NCBI GenBank assembly: GCA_025451315.1
Contig: JANWKP010000046.1
Span: 1 to 34,280, forward strand
DNA from: Nitrososphaerales archaeon
GTDB taxonomy: Archaea > Thermoproteota > Nitrososphaeria > Nitrososphaerales > Nitrososphaeraceae
Reading direction: 5' to 3'
DNA length: 34,280 nucleotides
Both the position numbers and the translations under genes were made by a program. Below are positions 23,963 through 31,779 of the stretch, in pieces (positions within the stretch are counted from its first letter, which is position 1; every line of letters starts with the position of its first letter). Below the pieces are notes generated by a model. It was given only the letters and a program-made list of their open reading frames with translations. It was not told the origin of the DNA and did no database searches.

Positions 23963-23991
23963 TAGATCGGAAATTACTCTTAATAGTTAAG

Positions 23992-24288
23992 TTGAAAGTT
24001 TTAGCAATTGGAAATCGGATCTTTGTAACAAGTTTTCAAATGGCTGGAATCGAAGGAATTGACGTTCAAAATTCAAAAGAAGCCCTCTCCCGAATAAAAC
24101 AAATACACTCTCGTAGTGAAGCAGGTTTGATTTTATTAAGTGATGACATTGGTAAAGAGATTAGATTAGATTTGGCTAGGATACGTTCTGTAAAACCCAT
24201 TCCTTTAATATTTGAACTACCTTCACCAGGTAGTAAAAAAGAAAAGGTAGATTATAGAGCATTGTTAAAGCAAATCCTAGGTGTTTAA
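23992..24288 (+). CDS. atpF: A-type ATP synthase subunit F
   Basis: Subunit F is a small CheY-like stalk protein of the archaeal rotary ATP synthase. The 98-residue product has the conserved start MKVLAIGNRIFVTSFQMAGI, a KEALSRIKQIHSRSEAGLILLSDDI segment and a C-terminal PLIFELPSPGSKKEKVDYRALLKQILGV, a hallmark of archaeal/vacuolar subunit F. The start is TTG at 23992. It stands alone here between a J-protein and thiDN; no other ATP-synthase subunit is in the window, although these genes often form one cluster. Length is normal. Confidence 0.9.
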   Translation: MKVLAIGNRIFVTSFQMAGIEGIDVQNSKEALSRIKQIHSRSEAGLILLSDDIGKEIRLDLARIRSVKPIPLIFELPSPGSKKEKVDYRALLKQILGV

Positions 24289-24356
24289 TTAATATTCTCT
24301 CTTGTGGTATTTCGTTTGATTATTGTTTAGAGACTCTTATACTACCTTAATGTAAT

Positions 24357-25697
24357 ATGAATTTGAAAACAGTACTTAGTATTGCTGGGAGCGACCCATC
24401 TTCTGGTGCTGGTATACAAGCAGATCTGAAAACTTTTTCATCATTAGGAACTTATGGATGTACTGCTATTACTGCAATAACTGTTCAAAATACAAGAGAT
24501 ATTTTCGATATTTTTCCTCTTCCAAATGATCTGGTAATAAAACAAATAAAGTTCATCCTGGAAGATATAAGAATTGATTCAATTAAGGTAGGAATGGTTT
24601 ATGATAAAAAACTAATTGATAAATTATTTAAAATTTTAAAAACTCTTAATATTCCGATCATAGTAGATCCGATTCTTATTTCCACAAGCAGAAAAAATTT
24701 AATTGAACCTGATGCAATAAAATACTTTACAAAAAAAATACTATCTATTGCAACAATAATTACTCCAAATGCTAATGAGGCAAAACAACTTACTGGGATT
24801 GAAATAAATACAAAAGAAAATTTACATAAGGCTTTATCTAAAATAATGAGATTAGGTCCTAAAAATGTGATCCTAAAGGGAGGACATATTGTATCAGAAC
24901 AGTCTACTGACACTTTAATTGATGATAAAATGAATATAGTAGAATTCTCCAATCCACGAATAGACATCCCAGAAAATCATGGTTCTGGGTGCAATTTCTC
25001 TGCCGCTCTGTCTGCATTCCTTGCAAAAGGTTATGATATATCTATGGCATGTAAATATGCCAATCAATTTATAAATAATGCCTTGAAGAATATTTTGTAT
25101 ATAGGAAAAGGATATCCTGTAGTAGATAGTGCTATCATAACTTCCACATTATCCTTTAAATTTCAAGTAATCGAAGAACTGTCAAAAGCCATTAACGAAT
25201 TAGAAAATTTATCAGGCTTGGGAAAGTTGATACCAGAAACACAATCTAATTTTGCCTATGCAATACCAAATGCCACTTGTATAAACGAAGTTGCTGGAAT
25301 AAAAGGAAGAATAGTAAGAATAGATGATAAAGTGAAAGCGAGTTCTAATATTGAATTCGGTGCATCTCAACACGTCGCATCAGCAGTTATTTCATATATG
25401 ACTATTTATCCTCCTATGAGGGCTGGATTTAATATTAAATATGATACAAAAATATTAGATTTGCTACGAACTTTTATGAAAATATCCGAATACGATAGAC
25501 GTTTAGAACCTAGAAAATTTAAGGAAAAAGAAGGTGAAACTATTAAATGGGGAATTAAAAATGCGATTTTAAAGGACAAGATTGTAAATGGAATTTATCA
25601 TCAAGGAGATTTAGGAAAAGAACCTATGATAATAATTTTTGGACACAAACCAGCAGAAATCCTTGAATATTTGAGAAAAATAATTAAGTACTACTAA
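24357..25697 (+). CDS. thiDN: bifunctional HMP kinase/thiamine-phosphate synthase (ThiD-ThiN fusion)
   Basis: Residues ~1-265 are ThiD, which phosphorylates hydroxymethylpyrimidine twice: VLSIAGSDPSSGAGIQADLK, KVGMVYDKKL, ITPNANEAKQLTGI and the catalytic-anion-hole segment NHGSGCNFSAALSAFLAKG. Residues ~270-446 are ThiN, an archaeal thiamine-phosphate synthase domain unrelated to ThiE: NFAYAIPNATCINEVAGIKGR, the MRAGFNIKYD and GVY-like HQGDLGKEPMIIIFGHKPAEI pieces. ThiD-ThiN fusions are typical for archaea without ThiE (family knowledge). ATG is at 24357. Together with Thi4, about 2.2 kb away on the opposite strand, it covers most thiamine assembly. Confidence 0.93.
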   Translation: MNLKTVLSIAGSDPSSGAGIQADLKTFSSLGTYGCTAITAITVQNTRDIFDIFPLPNDLVIKQIKFILEDIRIDSIKVGMVYDKKLIDKLFKILKTLNIPIIVDPILISTSRKNLIEPDAIKYFTKKILSIATIITPNANEAKQLTGIEINTKENLHKALSKIMRLGPKNVILKGGHIVSEQSTDTLIDDKMNIVEFSNPRIDIPENHGSGCNFSAALSAFLAKGYDISMACKYANQFINNALKNILYIGKGYPVVDSAIITSTLSFKFQVIEELSKAINELENLSGLGKLIPETQSNFAYAIPNATCINEVAGIKGRIVRIDDKVKASSNIEFGASQHVASAVISYMTIYPPMRAGFNIKYDTKILDLLRTFMKISEYDRRLEPRKFKEKEGETIKWGIKNAILKDKIVNGIYHQGDLGKEPMIIIFGHKPAEILEYLRKIIKYY

Positions 25698-25735
25698 TGT
25701 AAAGGTATATTACATTATTTAATTAAACATTTTAG

Positions 25736-26443
25736 ATGCAAGCAGTTATTCTGGCAGGAGGCCTGGGAACCAGACTACAACCTTATACGTTCTTTATTCC
25801 TAAACCTATGTTACCATTAGGGAACAAACCCTTGCTTGAATATCTAATAGAATGGATAAAAAAATTAAAAAATATTGATGAAGTAATTATTTGTGTAAGT
25901 TATTTGCACCGAACTATCGAGGATTATTTTGAAGATGGAGGAAGATTTGGAATAAAAATAACGTATGCCCATTCTGAAAGACCATTGGCCACTGGAGGAC
26001 AATTAAAAACTGCCGAAAAAATGTTGAATGATAGATTTATTTGTCTTTATGGTGATTCAATATATGATTTTAATTTAGAAAAAATGGTGAATGGCCATGA
26101 AAAATCAAAGGCTTTTCTTTCGATGGCATTAATGAAATACAAAACAAGAATGAAATATGGTTTCATAGATACAAATGATAAAGGAAATATTGTTACAGCT
26201 TGGCGAGAAAAACCAGAAGTTGAGGGTTTAATAAATATTGGATGTTATATAATGGAAAGAGAATTCCTAAAAATGATACCTAAATCGAGCACTATTGGAA
26301 TGGACAAAATAGTAAAAGATGTAATTACACAAAAAAAAAAGGTTAACGCGTTTACAATAGAATCTGGATTCATCGATATAGGAGATAAAAGATCATATTT
26401 AGACGCCTATAAAAAATACATGAAAAAATTAGGTAGCATATAG
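25736..26443 (+). CDS. sugar-1-phosphate nucleotidyltransferase
   Basis: The 235-residue enzyme has the pyrophosphorylase motif AVILAGGLGTRLQPYTF at residues 3-19, the sugar-phosphate Lys in KPMLPLGNKPLLEYL, a metal-binding aspartate in LYGDSIYDFN and a glucose-binding stretch in AWREKPEVEGLINIGCYI. These enzymes join NTP and a sugar-1-phosphate to make NDP-sugars used in surface glycosylation. It is shorter than the bifunctional forms and lacks the left-handed beta-helix, so a single activity is likely. Which base and sugar are used cannot be told. ATG is at 25736. Confidence 0.88.
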   Translation: MQAVILAGGLGTRLQPYTFFIPKPMLPLGNKPLLEYLIEWIKKLKNIDEVIICVSYLHRTIEDYFEDGGRFGIKITYAHSERPLATGGQLKTAEKMLNDRFICLYGDSIYDFNLEKMVNGHEKSKAFLSMALMKYKTRMKYGFIDTNDKGNIVTAWREKPEVEGLINIGCYIMEREFLKMIPKSSTIGMDKIVKDVITQKKKVNAFTIESGFIDIGDKRSYLDAYKKYMKKLGSI

Positions 26444-26538
26444 ACTCCTATAGTACAAAATTGATTGTCCTGGCTGAGATTAATCACTATTGCTTAGTGC
26501 GTCATCTTTTTATTCTGTTTGGATATGAGATATAATAG

Positions 26539-26904
26539 ATGATTGATAATAATAGAGAAAAAAATCTCTCAGTTGATGCAAGTAATATTGATACTAATCT
26601 TCACTTTTATGTTAGAAAAATGAAATATCAGGGTTCCCTAATGATAAACATATGTGATGAAGAATTATTGGGTATAAATATAGAAAGTGATTCGTTAAAT
26701 ATTAACATAACTAGTGATTTTTTTAACGAGCTGGCAAATGAGAAAGATATATCTAATTTATTAAAAAGGTGTTCTATTGCTAATCTAATTGGAAGAAGGG
26801 TTGTAGAGAAAACATTGAGTTTAGGTCTTGCTAAAAGAGACAGCATAAAAATAGTTTCAGATATTCCATTTCTGATGATATTTAAATTTAATAATAATTA
26901 TTAA
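26539..26904 (+). CDS. DUF424-family protein
   Basis: Residues ~30-118 match archaeal DUF424: a MINICDEELLGINI segment, an acidic strand region, and SIANLIGRRVVEKTLSLGLAKRDSI near residue 85. The function of the family is unknown, though it is conserved across archaea and often sits near RNA-processing or translation genes. Residues 1-28 are a non-conserved tail; a later ATG (in VRKMKYQ) would remove it. It is followed after 79 bp by the Dim2/Pno1-like KH gene on the same strand, which supports an RNA-linked role (inference). Confidence 0.8.
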   Translation: MIDNNREKNLSVDASNIDTNLHFYVRKMKYQGSLMINICDEELLGINIESDSLNINITSDFFNELANEKDISNLLKRCSIANLIGRRVVEKTLSLGLAKRDSIKIVSDIPFLMIFKFNNNY

Positions 26905-26983
26905 TTCGTCAATTTTTCTGTTAATTTAATAAATAGATATTTTATATCCAATAGTTTATAGTACTATTTGAGGCTGAGTCAGA

Positions 26984-27544
26984 ATGAGTTATCAACGTAC
27001 TTTAAGAATACAAAAAGAACGAATTGGGGCCATTATTGGAAAAAAGGGATTAATTAAAGACGAGATCGAAAAAAAATGCAAGATAGACATTCAGGTTGAC
27101 AGTGAATATGGAGATGTAGTATTAAAATCTAAAACTACCGACCCTCTGGATATATTGAACATTAATAAAGGATTGGAAGTAATTCTTGCTATCTCTAAAG
27201 GCTTTTCTCCCGAGAAAGCATTTAACCTATTTACAGAGGAAAATAGTTTAGAGATTGTTGACTTGCGAGACTATGTAGGAAAATCTGCAAATTCTTTATC
27301 AAGAGTAAAAAGCCGATTGATAGGAGAAAAGGGAAAATCCAGGAGAACTATAGAGGAATTAACAGGATCTTATATTTCAATATATGGACATTCTGTCGGA
27401 ATAATCGGAACTTCTGAACAAGTAACTTTAACGATTGAAGCAATAACAAGAATATGTTCCGGAAGGTCACATAAAAACGTATATAATTTCCTTCAAGAAA
27501 TAAGAAGAAAGGCAAAAATTGAAAAGTTAAAATTGTGGGAATAA
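26984..27544 (+). CDS. KH-domain protein, archaeal Dim2/Pno1 homologue
   Basis: This 186-residue protein has two KH domains. The first begins RIQKERIGAIIGKKGLIKDEIE, with the GKKG loop, and the second has SRLIGEKGKSRRTIEELTGS with its GEKGKS loop. The C-terminus (SHKNVYNFLQEIRRKAKIEK) matches the ending of Pno1/Dim2, which in eukaryotes helps 18S rRNA maturation and in archaea is expected to bind aIF2alpha or 16S rRNA 3' end (family knowledge). ATG is at 26984. Length is normal for the archaeal form. Confidence 0.92.
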   Translation: MSYQRTLRIQKERIGAIIGKKGLIKDEIEKKCKIDIQVDSEYGDVVLKSKTTDPLDILNINKGLEVILAISKGFSPEKAFNLFTEENSLEIVDLRDYVGKSANSLSRVKSRLIGEKGKSRRTIEELTGSYISIYGHSVGIIGTSEQVTLTIEAITRICSGRSHKNVYNFLQEIRRKAKIEKLKLWE

Positions 27545-27580
27545 AATGTTATCAGCAAAATTTTTTATTATAAATATAAA

Positions 27581-27589
27581 TATATAAAG
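27581..27589 (+). promoter_or_regulatory. TATA element for the 74-residue membrane protein
   Basis: TATATAAAG starts 24 nt upstream of the TTG at 27605, the spacing of a leaderless promoter. It follows a T6 run at 27561-27566 that may mark the end of the KH-protein transcript. Confidence 0.5.
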
Positions 27590-27604
27590 AAAAGGTAGTG
27601 AGTA

Positions 27605-27829
27605 TTGACTAATCCACAAGATAAAGATAAAAAAGTCTCGAAGGTATCTTTCTACAAATTAAGTACTCTTTTAGCAATAATTATAACTATTCCAGGAATT
27701 ATAGTTCTCTTTGCACTAAGACACTATGACGTTGATATAGTCTTTCAAGTAATTGTTAGTTCGGTTGTATTTTTTATATGTATAGGACTCTCCTTTAAGA
27801 TTTCTCACCACCTTGTTAAATTAGGATAA
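27605..27829 (+). CDS. small two-span membrane protein, 74 aa
   Basis: Not recognised. It starts with a charged 20-residue cytosolic segment (PQDKDKKVSKVSFYK), followed by two hydrophobic spans, about residues 23-42 (including ITIPGIIVLFAL) and 48-68 (VFQVIVSSVVFFICIGLSF), separated by the short RHYDVD turn. The end is HHLVKLG. The TTG start is supported by the TATA element 24 nt upstream. The stop is only 4 bp from the end of the converging ubiX gene. Confidence 0.6.
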   Translation: MTNPQDKDKKVSKVSFYKLSTLLAIIITIPGIIVLFALRHYDVDIVFQVIVSSVVFFICIGLSFKISHHLVKLG

Positions 27830-27833
27830 GCAT

Positions 27834-28394
27834 TTACCTTTTCACTCCCCATCTCTTGAACATATTGTTTTCAATACCAAATTGATCCAATACTTTTCCA
27901 ACAATATGAAATAACAAATCATCAATAGTACGTGGATGGAAGTAAAATCCTGGCATCGCTGGTAATATCGAGACACCCAATTCCGACAATTTAACCATGT
28001 TTTCTAGATGAATTTTAGACAAAGGAGTTTCTCTAGGAACAACAACCAATTTTCTATTTTCTTTAATACAAACACTAGCAGCTCGTGAAATCAAACTATC
28101 ATCTAATCCATTTGCTATACTAGCAAGTGTTTTCATGCTACAGGGAATGATAACCATACCATCAGTTTTAAAAGAACCACTTGAGATGGGTGCAGCCATA
28201 TTTTTATTATCGTACCACTTGGTTGATAGCTTTTGTACATAAACAATATCTAAATTTGTTTCAATTTTTATCGTCTTTTCTCCCCATTCACTGATAACTA
28301 AATGTGTTTCTAATTTAAGCGAATTTAAAGATTCTATTAATTTGATACCATAGATAACTCCTGATCCTCCGGTAATTGCAATAATAATCCCCAC
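27834..28394 (-). CDS. ubiX: flavin prenyltransferase UbiX
   Basis: UbiX joins FMN to a dimethylallyl group to make the prenylated FMN cofactor of UbiD-type decarboxylases. The 186-residue protein has the N-terminal IAITGGSGVIYGIKLIE Rossmann-like motif, AAPISSGSFKTDGMVIIPCSMKTLASIANG, which carries the Ser/Cys flavin-site residues, and the C-terminal VVPRETPLSKIHLENMVKLSELG and PAMPGFYFHPRTIDDL. All are hallmarks. The start is GTG at 28392-28394. No ubiD is in the window, but a UbiE-like gene and a quinone-related reductase are at the left end. Length is typical. Confidence 0.93.
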   Translation of the reverse strand: MGIIIAITGGSGVIYGIKLIESLNSLKLETHLVISEWGEKTIKIETNLDIVYVQKLSTKWYDNKNMAAPISSGSFKTDGMVIIPCSMKTLASIANGLDDSLISRAASVCIKENRKLVVVPRETPLSKIHLENMVKLSELGVSILPAMPGFYFHPRTIDDLLFHIVGKVLDQFGIENNMFKRWGVKR

Positions 28395-28471
28395 ATTTTC
28401 ATTTACTTGACTTGATGATAAGTATCTATCGAAAAATTAATTTTTATATTCCTTTATTAATGAAATAAAAC

Positions 28472-29368
28472 ATGCTTACTATTTTTGGTACAATAGCATT
28501 AGATACAACTAGAACGTCTAAAAATATAAAATATAGAATAATGGGTGGTGCGGCAACATATGCATCATTATCATCATCAAAATATACATCAACCAATATT
28601 ATCGGAATAATTGGATATGATTTTCCTCATATGTATAAAGACATTTTGGATAGACACGTGAATACTAAAGGAATCATTGTAAAAGACAATGAAAAAACTT
28701 TTCATTATGATTCTTCATTTGATCCAACTTTAACTGTTCGAACAGCCAATAAAACTGAATTAAACGTTATTGAAAATTTTGAACCATCTGTTCCTGAAGA
28801 ATTTATCGATTCTAAATATATCTTTTTAGCAAACAACGATCCAGTTCAAAACAAAAAAATGCAAAGTTTATTTAGTGATCCTGAATTTGTGGTTTGTGAC
28901 ACCATCGAATACTGGATTAATAATAAATATGATCAAGTGATAGAGATGATAAGAAATGTAAATGGAATCATAATAGATAGTCAAGAAGCTAGGCTTTTAA
29001 CACATGAATATAACCTCATCAAATGTGCTAAAGAAATTAAAGAATTAGGTCCTGAATTAGTAATTATAAAAAAAGGTGAGAATGGGTGTATGCTTTTTTA
29101 CAAAGATATTATATGTGTATATCCATCCATCCCTATAGAAAATGTAGTTGATCCAACTGGAGCAGGTGATTGTTATGCCGGTGGCTTTCTTGGATATTTA
29201 TCAAAAAAAGGAAAAATAAATGAAAGAACTTTTAGAGAAGCTGCAATATACGGAAATATTATGGGGTCTTTCGCAATAGAAGACTTTGGAGTGAATAAAA
29301 TAATTGATATATCCTCTTCTGATATAGAAAAAAGACTACAATTCTATAAAGAATTATTGAGGTTCTAA
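28472..29368 (+). CDS. PfkB-family (ribokinase-like) kinase
   Basis: The 298-residue product has the family's N-terminal GTIALDTTRT sheet and the glycine pair MGGAATYAS, then the C-terminal PfkB signature DPTGAGDCYAGGFLGYLSKKG with the catalytic Asp in GAGD and an ATP-binding ELVIIKKGENGCMLF strand. It phosphorylates a sugar or nucleoside. The central region lacks obvious markers for a single substrate (ribose, adenosine, fructose or others). ATG is at 28472; its promoter lies in the 77 bp shared with ubiX, which is divergent. Confidence 0.85.
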   Translation: MLTIFGTIALDTTRTSKNIKYRIMGGAATYASLSSSKYTSTNIIGIIGYDFPHMYKDILDRHVNTKGIIVKDNEKTFHYDSSFDPTLTVRTANKTELNVIENFEPSVPEEFIDSKYIFLANNDPVQNKKMQSLFSDPEFVVCDTIEYWINNKYDQVIEMIRNVNGIIIDSQEARLLTHEYNLIKCAKEIKELGPELVIIKKGENGCMLFYKDIICVYPSIPIENVVDPTGAGDCYAGGFLGYLSKKGKINERTFREAAIYGNIMGSFAIEDFGVNKIIDISSSDIEKRLQFYKELLRF

Positions 29369-29422
29369 ACATGACTACAATTTTGTTATATAATTATAGG
29401 ATTATTAAAAAATCATGTAGTG

Positions 29423-30214
29423 CTAAATTTTTTTAGCTTTTTCGATTTGATATAGCATATGTTTTAAATCAGTAATTGGAGATGAAGAATTCAATATGTG
29501 TCTCCCAACTATAAAATAATCAGTACCAGCATTTATTGCCTCAAGTATGGAACCACCTTGAGTTAGAAATCCAGGAGAGTAAATCTTTATTTCATGCAAT
29601 TCAGAAATTTCCTTGATTATATCAATTTTAGTAGCACCTATGACAATTCCATCTACACCACTAGAACGAGCATAGCTATAAAGTAATCTATACATTGGAA
29701 TTGAATCTAAATTTTTCCTATACGCATTAGTTGAAGAAATTTGTAATCCGTAGCCTTCAAAAGAAGTAGGATGACTCATATAAACAAGTGAGATAATACC
29801 GAATTTTATGGAATGGGCGTAATTTACAATTGACTTCATTTCTGTTACTCCAATAAATGGGTTTACTATTACTGCATCAAATCCTAATTTTTGTAACTTC
29901 GTAACAGTCACTTTATTTGTATTTCCAATATCATTCAGCTTTATATCTGCTATACTTTGCAGATCAAATTTATGAGCTAGCATGTTAAGATTTAATAGCT
30001 GTATATAAGATAATGATAAAAAAAGATGGAAATTTATTTTTATTGCACAAATTTGAGATTCAGTTATAGTCACTATCTCTTTACATTTATCAAGTAAGTA
30101 ACTATTATTGTCATTATCTAAATCGTAATCCAATGCTAATATAATAGGACTTTTTTTTTTATTGGCACACTTAGTTATCCTTGATTGATAAGAAGATATA
30201 ATTTCAGTCATCAT
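29423..30214 (-). CDS. pyrF: orotidine-5'-phosphate decarboxylase
   Basis: PyrF makes UMP from OMP. The 263-residue TIM barrel shows the catalytic chain: ILALDYD at the first strand, the lysine in KINFHLFL, and SIADIKLNDIGNTN, matching the DxKxxDIGNT core. The phosphate-binding end YSPGFLTQGGSILEAINAG, followed by TDYFIVGRHI, is diagnostic. It is longer than many archaeal PyrF (~210-230), with an insertion around residues 140-175. ATG is at 30212-30214, with two Met codons in tandem, and overlaps the upstream unknown gene by 11 bp, implying co-translation. Confidence 0.92.
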   Translation of the reverse strand: MMTEIISSYQSRITKCANKKKSPIILALDYDLDNDNNSYLLDKCKEIVTITESQICAIKINFHLFLSLSYIQLLNLNMLAHKFDLQSIADIKLNDIGNTNKVTVTKLQKLGFDAVIVNPFIGVTEMKSIVNYAHSIKFGIISLVYMSHPTSFEGYGLQISSTNAYRKNLDSIPMYRLLYSYARSSGVDGIVIGATKIDIIKEISELHEIKIYSPGFLTQGGSILEAINAGTDYFIVGRHILNSSSPITDLKHMLYQIEKAKKI

Positions 30215-30890
30215 TTATCACTAGGGGATGCTCTTTTAACAATTTTATGATTTTTATATAAATATAACCATGTTCTTCAATATAATTTGTGAAAAAAGGT
30301 TTTTCTGATTTTTGGCTGGAATATTTTAAAAATTTCTCAGGTTCCTTATCTATATTGATATAGTAAAAATATGTTAAAGAATCGGTGTCCATAAAATTTA
30401 AAGAAGTTCCTATAGTAAATCTATCTTTTTGTTGATTTCCAAAAGAAAAAATTGGTAAAGGAGGTTCATCATAAATAGTTTTATAAGCTGCGACTTTTGC
30501 AAGGCTTGCAAGGTCTCTTAACATAATCTTTGTATAACTACATCTTTTACTTCTTCTAGAACTTTTTTCCATTATTGCTGGTAACTTTTCAACATTTATA
30601 ATTGGAGAATAGACAAAAAGAGGATTAGAAGCAATATCGACCAATGTTACTGTTTCAGAAAGACCTTGACATCTATATGCAATATATTGATTAGAAGGAT
30701 TGCGGGGTTCAAATTTAACATAATAAATTACTGGCGTACCATAAATAAATTCAGTTTGCAAAGCAAAGATATGTTCATTGTTTAAATACATAGAAAATGT
30801 AGGTAATGGAGCACGTTCTAATGCACAAACTAGTCTTGCAAAATCATTCAGATCGAATACCTCAATGTAAAAGGGTGATTTAGATTCCAA
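30204..30890 (-). CDS. unknown protein co-translated with pyrF, 228 aa
   Basis: Not recognised. It is an alpha/beta, soluble-looking protein with several strand-like pieces (SPFYIEVFDLNDFARLVCAL, VIYYVKFEPRN) and a second half with YFYYINIDKEPEKFL. There are no zinc motifs, spans or signal peptide; a basic patch SSRRSKRC near residue 112 may contact nucleic acid. The start is TTG at 30888-30890. Its end overlaps the pyrF start by 11 bp, so the two are in one transcript and a role in nucleotide metabolism is possible but not shown. Confidence 0.7.
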   Translation of the reverse strand: MESKSPFYIEVFDLNDFARLVCALERAPLPTFSMYLNNEHIFALQTEFIYGTPVIYYVKFEPRNPSNQYIAYRCQGLSETVTLVDIASNPLFVYSPIINVEKLPAIMEKSSRRSKRCSYTKIMLRDLASLAKVAAYKTIYDEPPLPIFSFGNQQKDRFTIGTSLNFMDTDSLTYFYYINIDKEPEKFLKYSSQKSEKPFFTNYIEEHGYIYIKIIKLLKEHPLVINDD

Positions 30891-31102
30891 GCAATTAACT
30901 TCAAAAAAAAGGGTATTAATATTTTACACTTTTAGTAGAGATGTCTTAAAATCAGTAATATGAGGTATATGGTATTTATTTAGCAATTAGGTTAAAAGTC
31001 AAAGAAACTTTTAGTTTTTATTTTCTAGTAGATAGAAATTTCAAAATTTATTAAATAAATAATATAATTGGTATAATTGTTTCTACCTGAGTTAGAACTT
31101 TC

Positions 31103-31246
31103 ATGAAATTAATTACTATATCTATTATTGGTGCGAAATTTTTGTTCAAAATGTTTAACTCATTGTTGAAAAATCTAGTGAAAGAAGATATTCTATTAAA
31201 CTTCGAATATTACGTAACTCCATTATATATAGACAATTCTCTTTGA
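31103..31246 (+). CDS. possible 47-residue microprotein
   Basis: A frame from ATG at 31103 to TGA at 31244-31246 encodes a product that starts MKLITISIIGAKFLFKMFNS and ends YYVTPLYIDNSL, partly hydrophobic with basic residues. A weak TATAATTG element lies about 36 nt upstream. No motif is recognised and the length is within what chance can produce in AT-rich DNA, so this is a tentative entry. Confidence 0.22.
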   Translation: MKLITISIIGAKFLFKMFNSLLKNLVKEDILLNFEYYVTPLYIDNSL

Positions 31247-31250
31247 AGGC

Positions 31251-31260
31251 TATATAAAAA
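31251..31260 (+). promoter_or_regulatory. strong TATA-like element with no adjacent start codon
   Basis: TATATAAAAA is a close archaeal TATA match followed by a long AT-rich tract. A start would be near 31280, but the next gene's ATG is at 31410. Confidence 0.35.
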
Positions 31261-31409
31261 GTATATTTATTAAATATAATCAGTTTTTTCATTAAGATTC
31301 GATATCAAAAGATTATTATACTTTTATTTTGACGATCCATTGATTGTTACTCTGCTTAGATTAGTAATATATTGTCCATTACTGTTTATCTATAAAGATA
31401 TCAAAGAAA

Positions 31410-31763
31410 ATGATATTGAATATAAAAGAATTAGGCATAGATATAAAAATTCAATCTAGCATTAATTTGTTAACTAATGTTATAAATAAAAAAGATAGCG
31501 ATGTGTTCGAAATTTGGAAAGCCTACAGTTGGCTAGAATACTGTATTTTACTGATCCGTCTGAAACATTACAATCTATTAGATAAAATACAACAAAATGT
31601 ATTAAAACCTGATAAAAAAAAAGTAAAAGTTGAAAATGAAGTAAATTTAAAAAAGGCAAGGGAATTATTAACGAGTTTAGATTATACTGATAGTGAACAT
31701 CTTTTGAATTCTCTTAGAGAATCCAGAGATCTTTTAAAAATTTATTTAAAAACAAACAAGTAA
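31410..31763 (+). CDS. unknown helical protein, 117 aa
   Basis: Not recognised. The protein is almost all predicted helix, with two amphipathic helices early (residues 10-60), a Lys-rich loop (PDKKKVKVENEV) and a final pair (KKARELLTSLDYTDSEHLLN and on), as in a small coiled or four-helix bundle. There is no membrane span or zinc site. ATG is at 31410. It converges with purA, leaving 16 bp. Confidence 0.6.
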   Translation: MILNIKELGIDIKIQSSINLLTNVINKKDSDVFEIWKAYSWLEYCILLIRLKHYNLLDKIQQNVLKPDKKKVKVENEVNLKKARELLTSLDYTDSEHLLNSLRESRDLLKIYLKTNK

Positions 31764-31779
31764 GATATTAATAAAAATT

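Larger units (their letters stand above)
30891..31409. other. 519-bp gene-poor region with a strong TATA element
   Basis: No annotated gene lies between the unknown gene upstream of pyrF and the 117-residue gene at 31410. It contains a possible 47-codon frame (31103-31246), the element TATATAAAAA at 31251-31260, and a hairpin AGTAAT/ATTACT at 31363-31383. The TATA element sits about 155 nt upstream of the next ATG, far too distant for a leaderless message, so it may drive a small RNA or a long leader. Confidence 0.45.

Noticed and set aside
24599-24967. 122-codon minus-strand frame inside thiDN
   Set aside because: Antisense of the conserved ThiD domain; no start signal and no recognisable motif.
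26472-26485. CTGAGA word resembling a TPP riboswitch core
   Set aside because: The remaining conserved riboswitch segments (ACCTGA, GGGTAAT and paired helices) are not found nearby, and the next gene is DUF424, not a thiamine gene.
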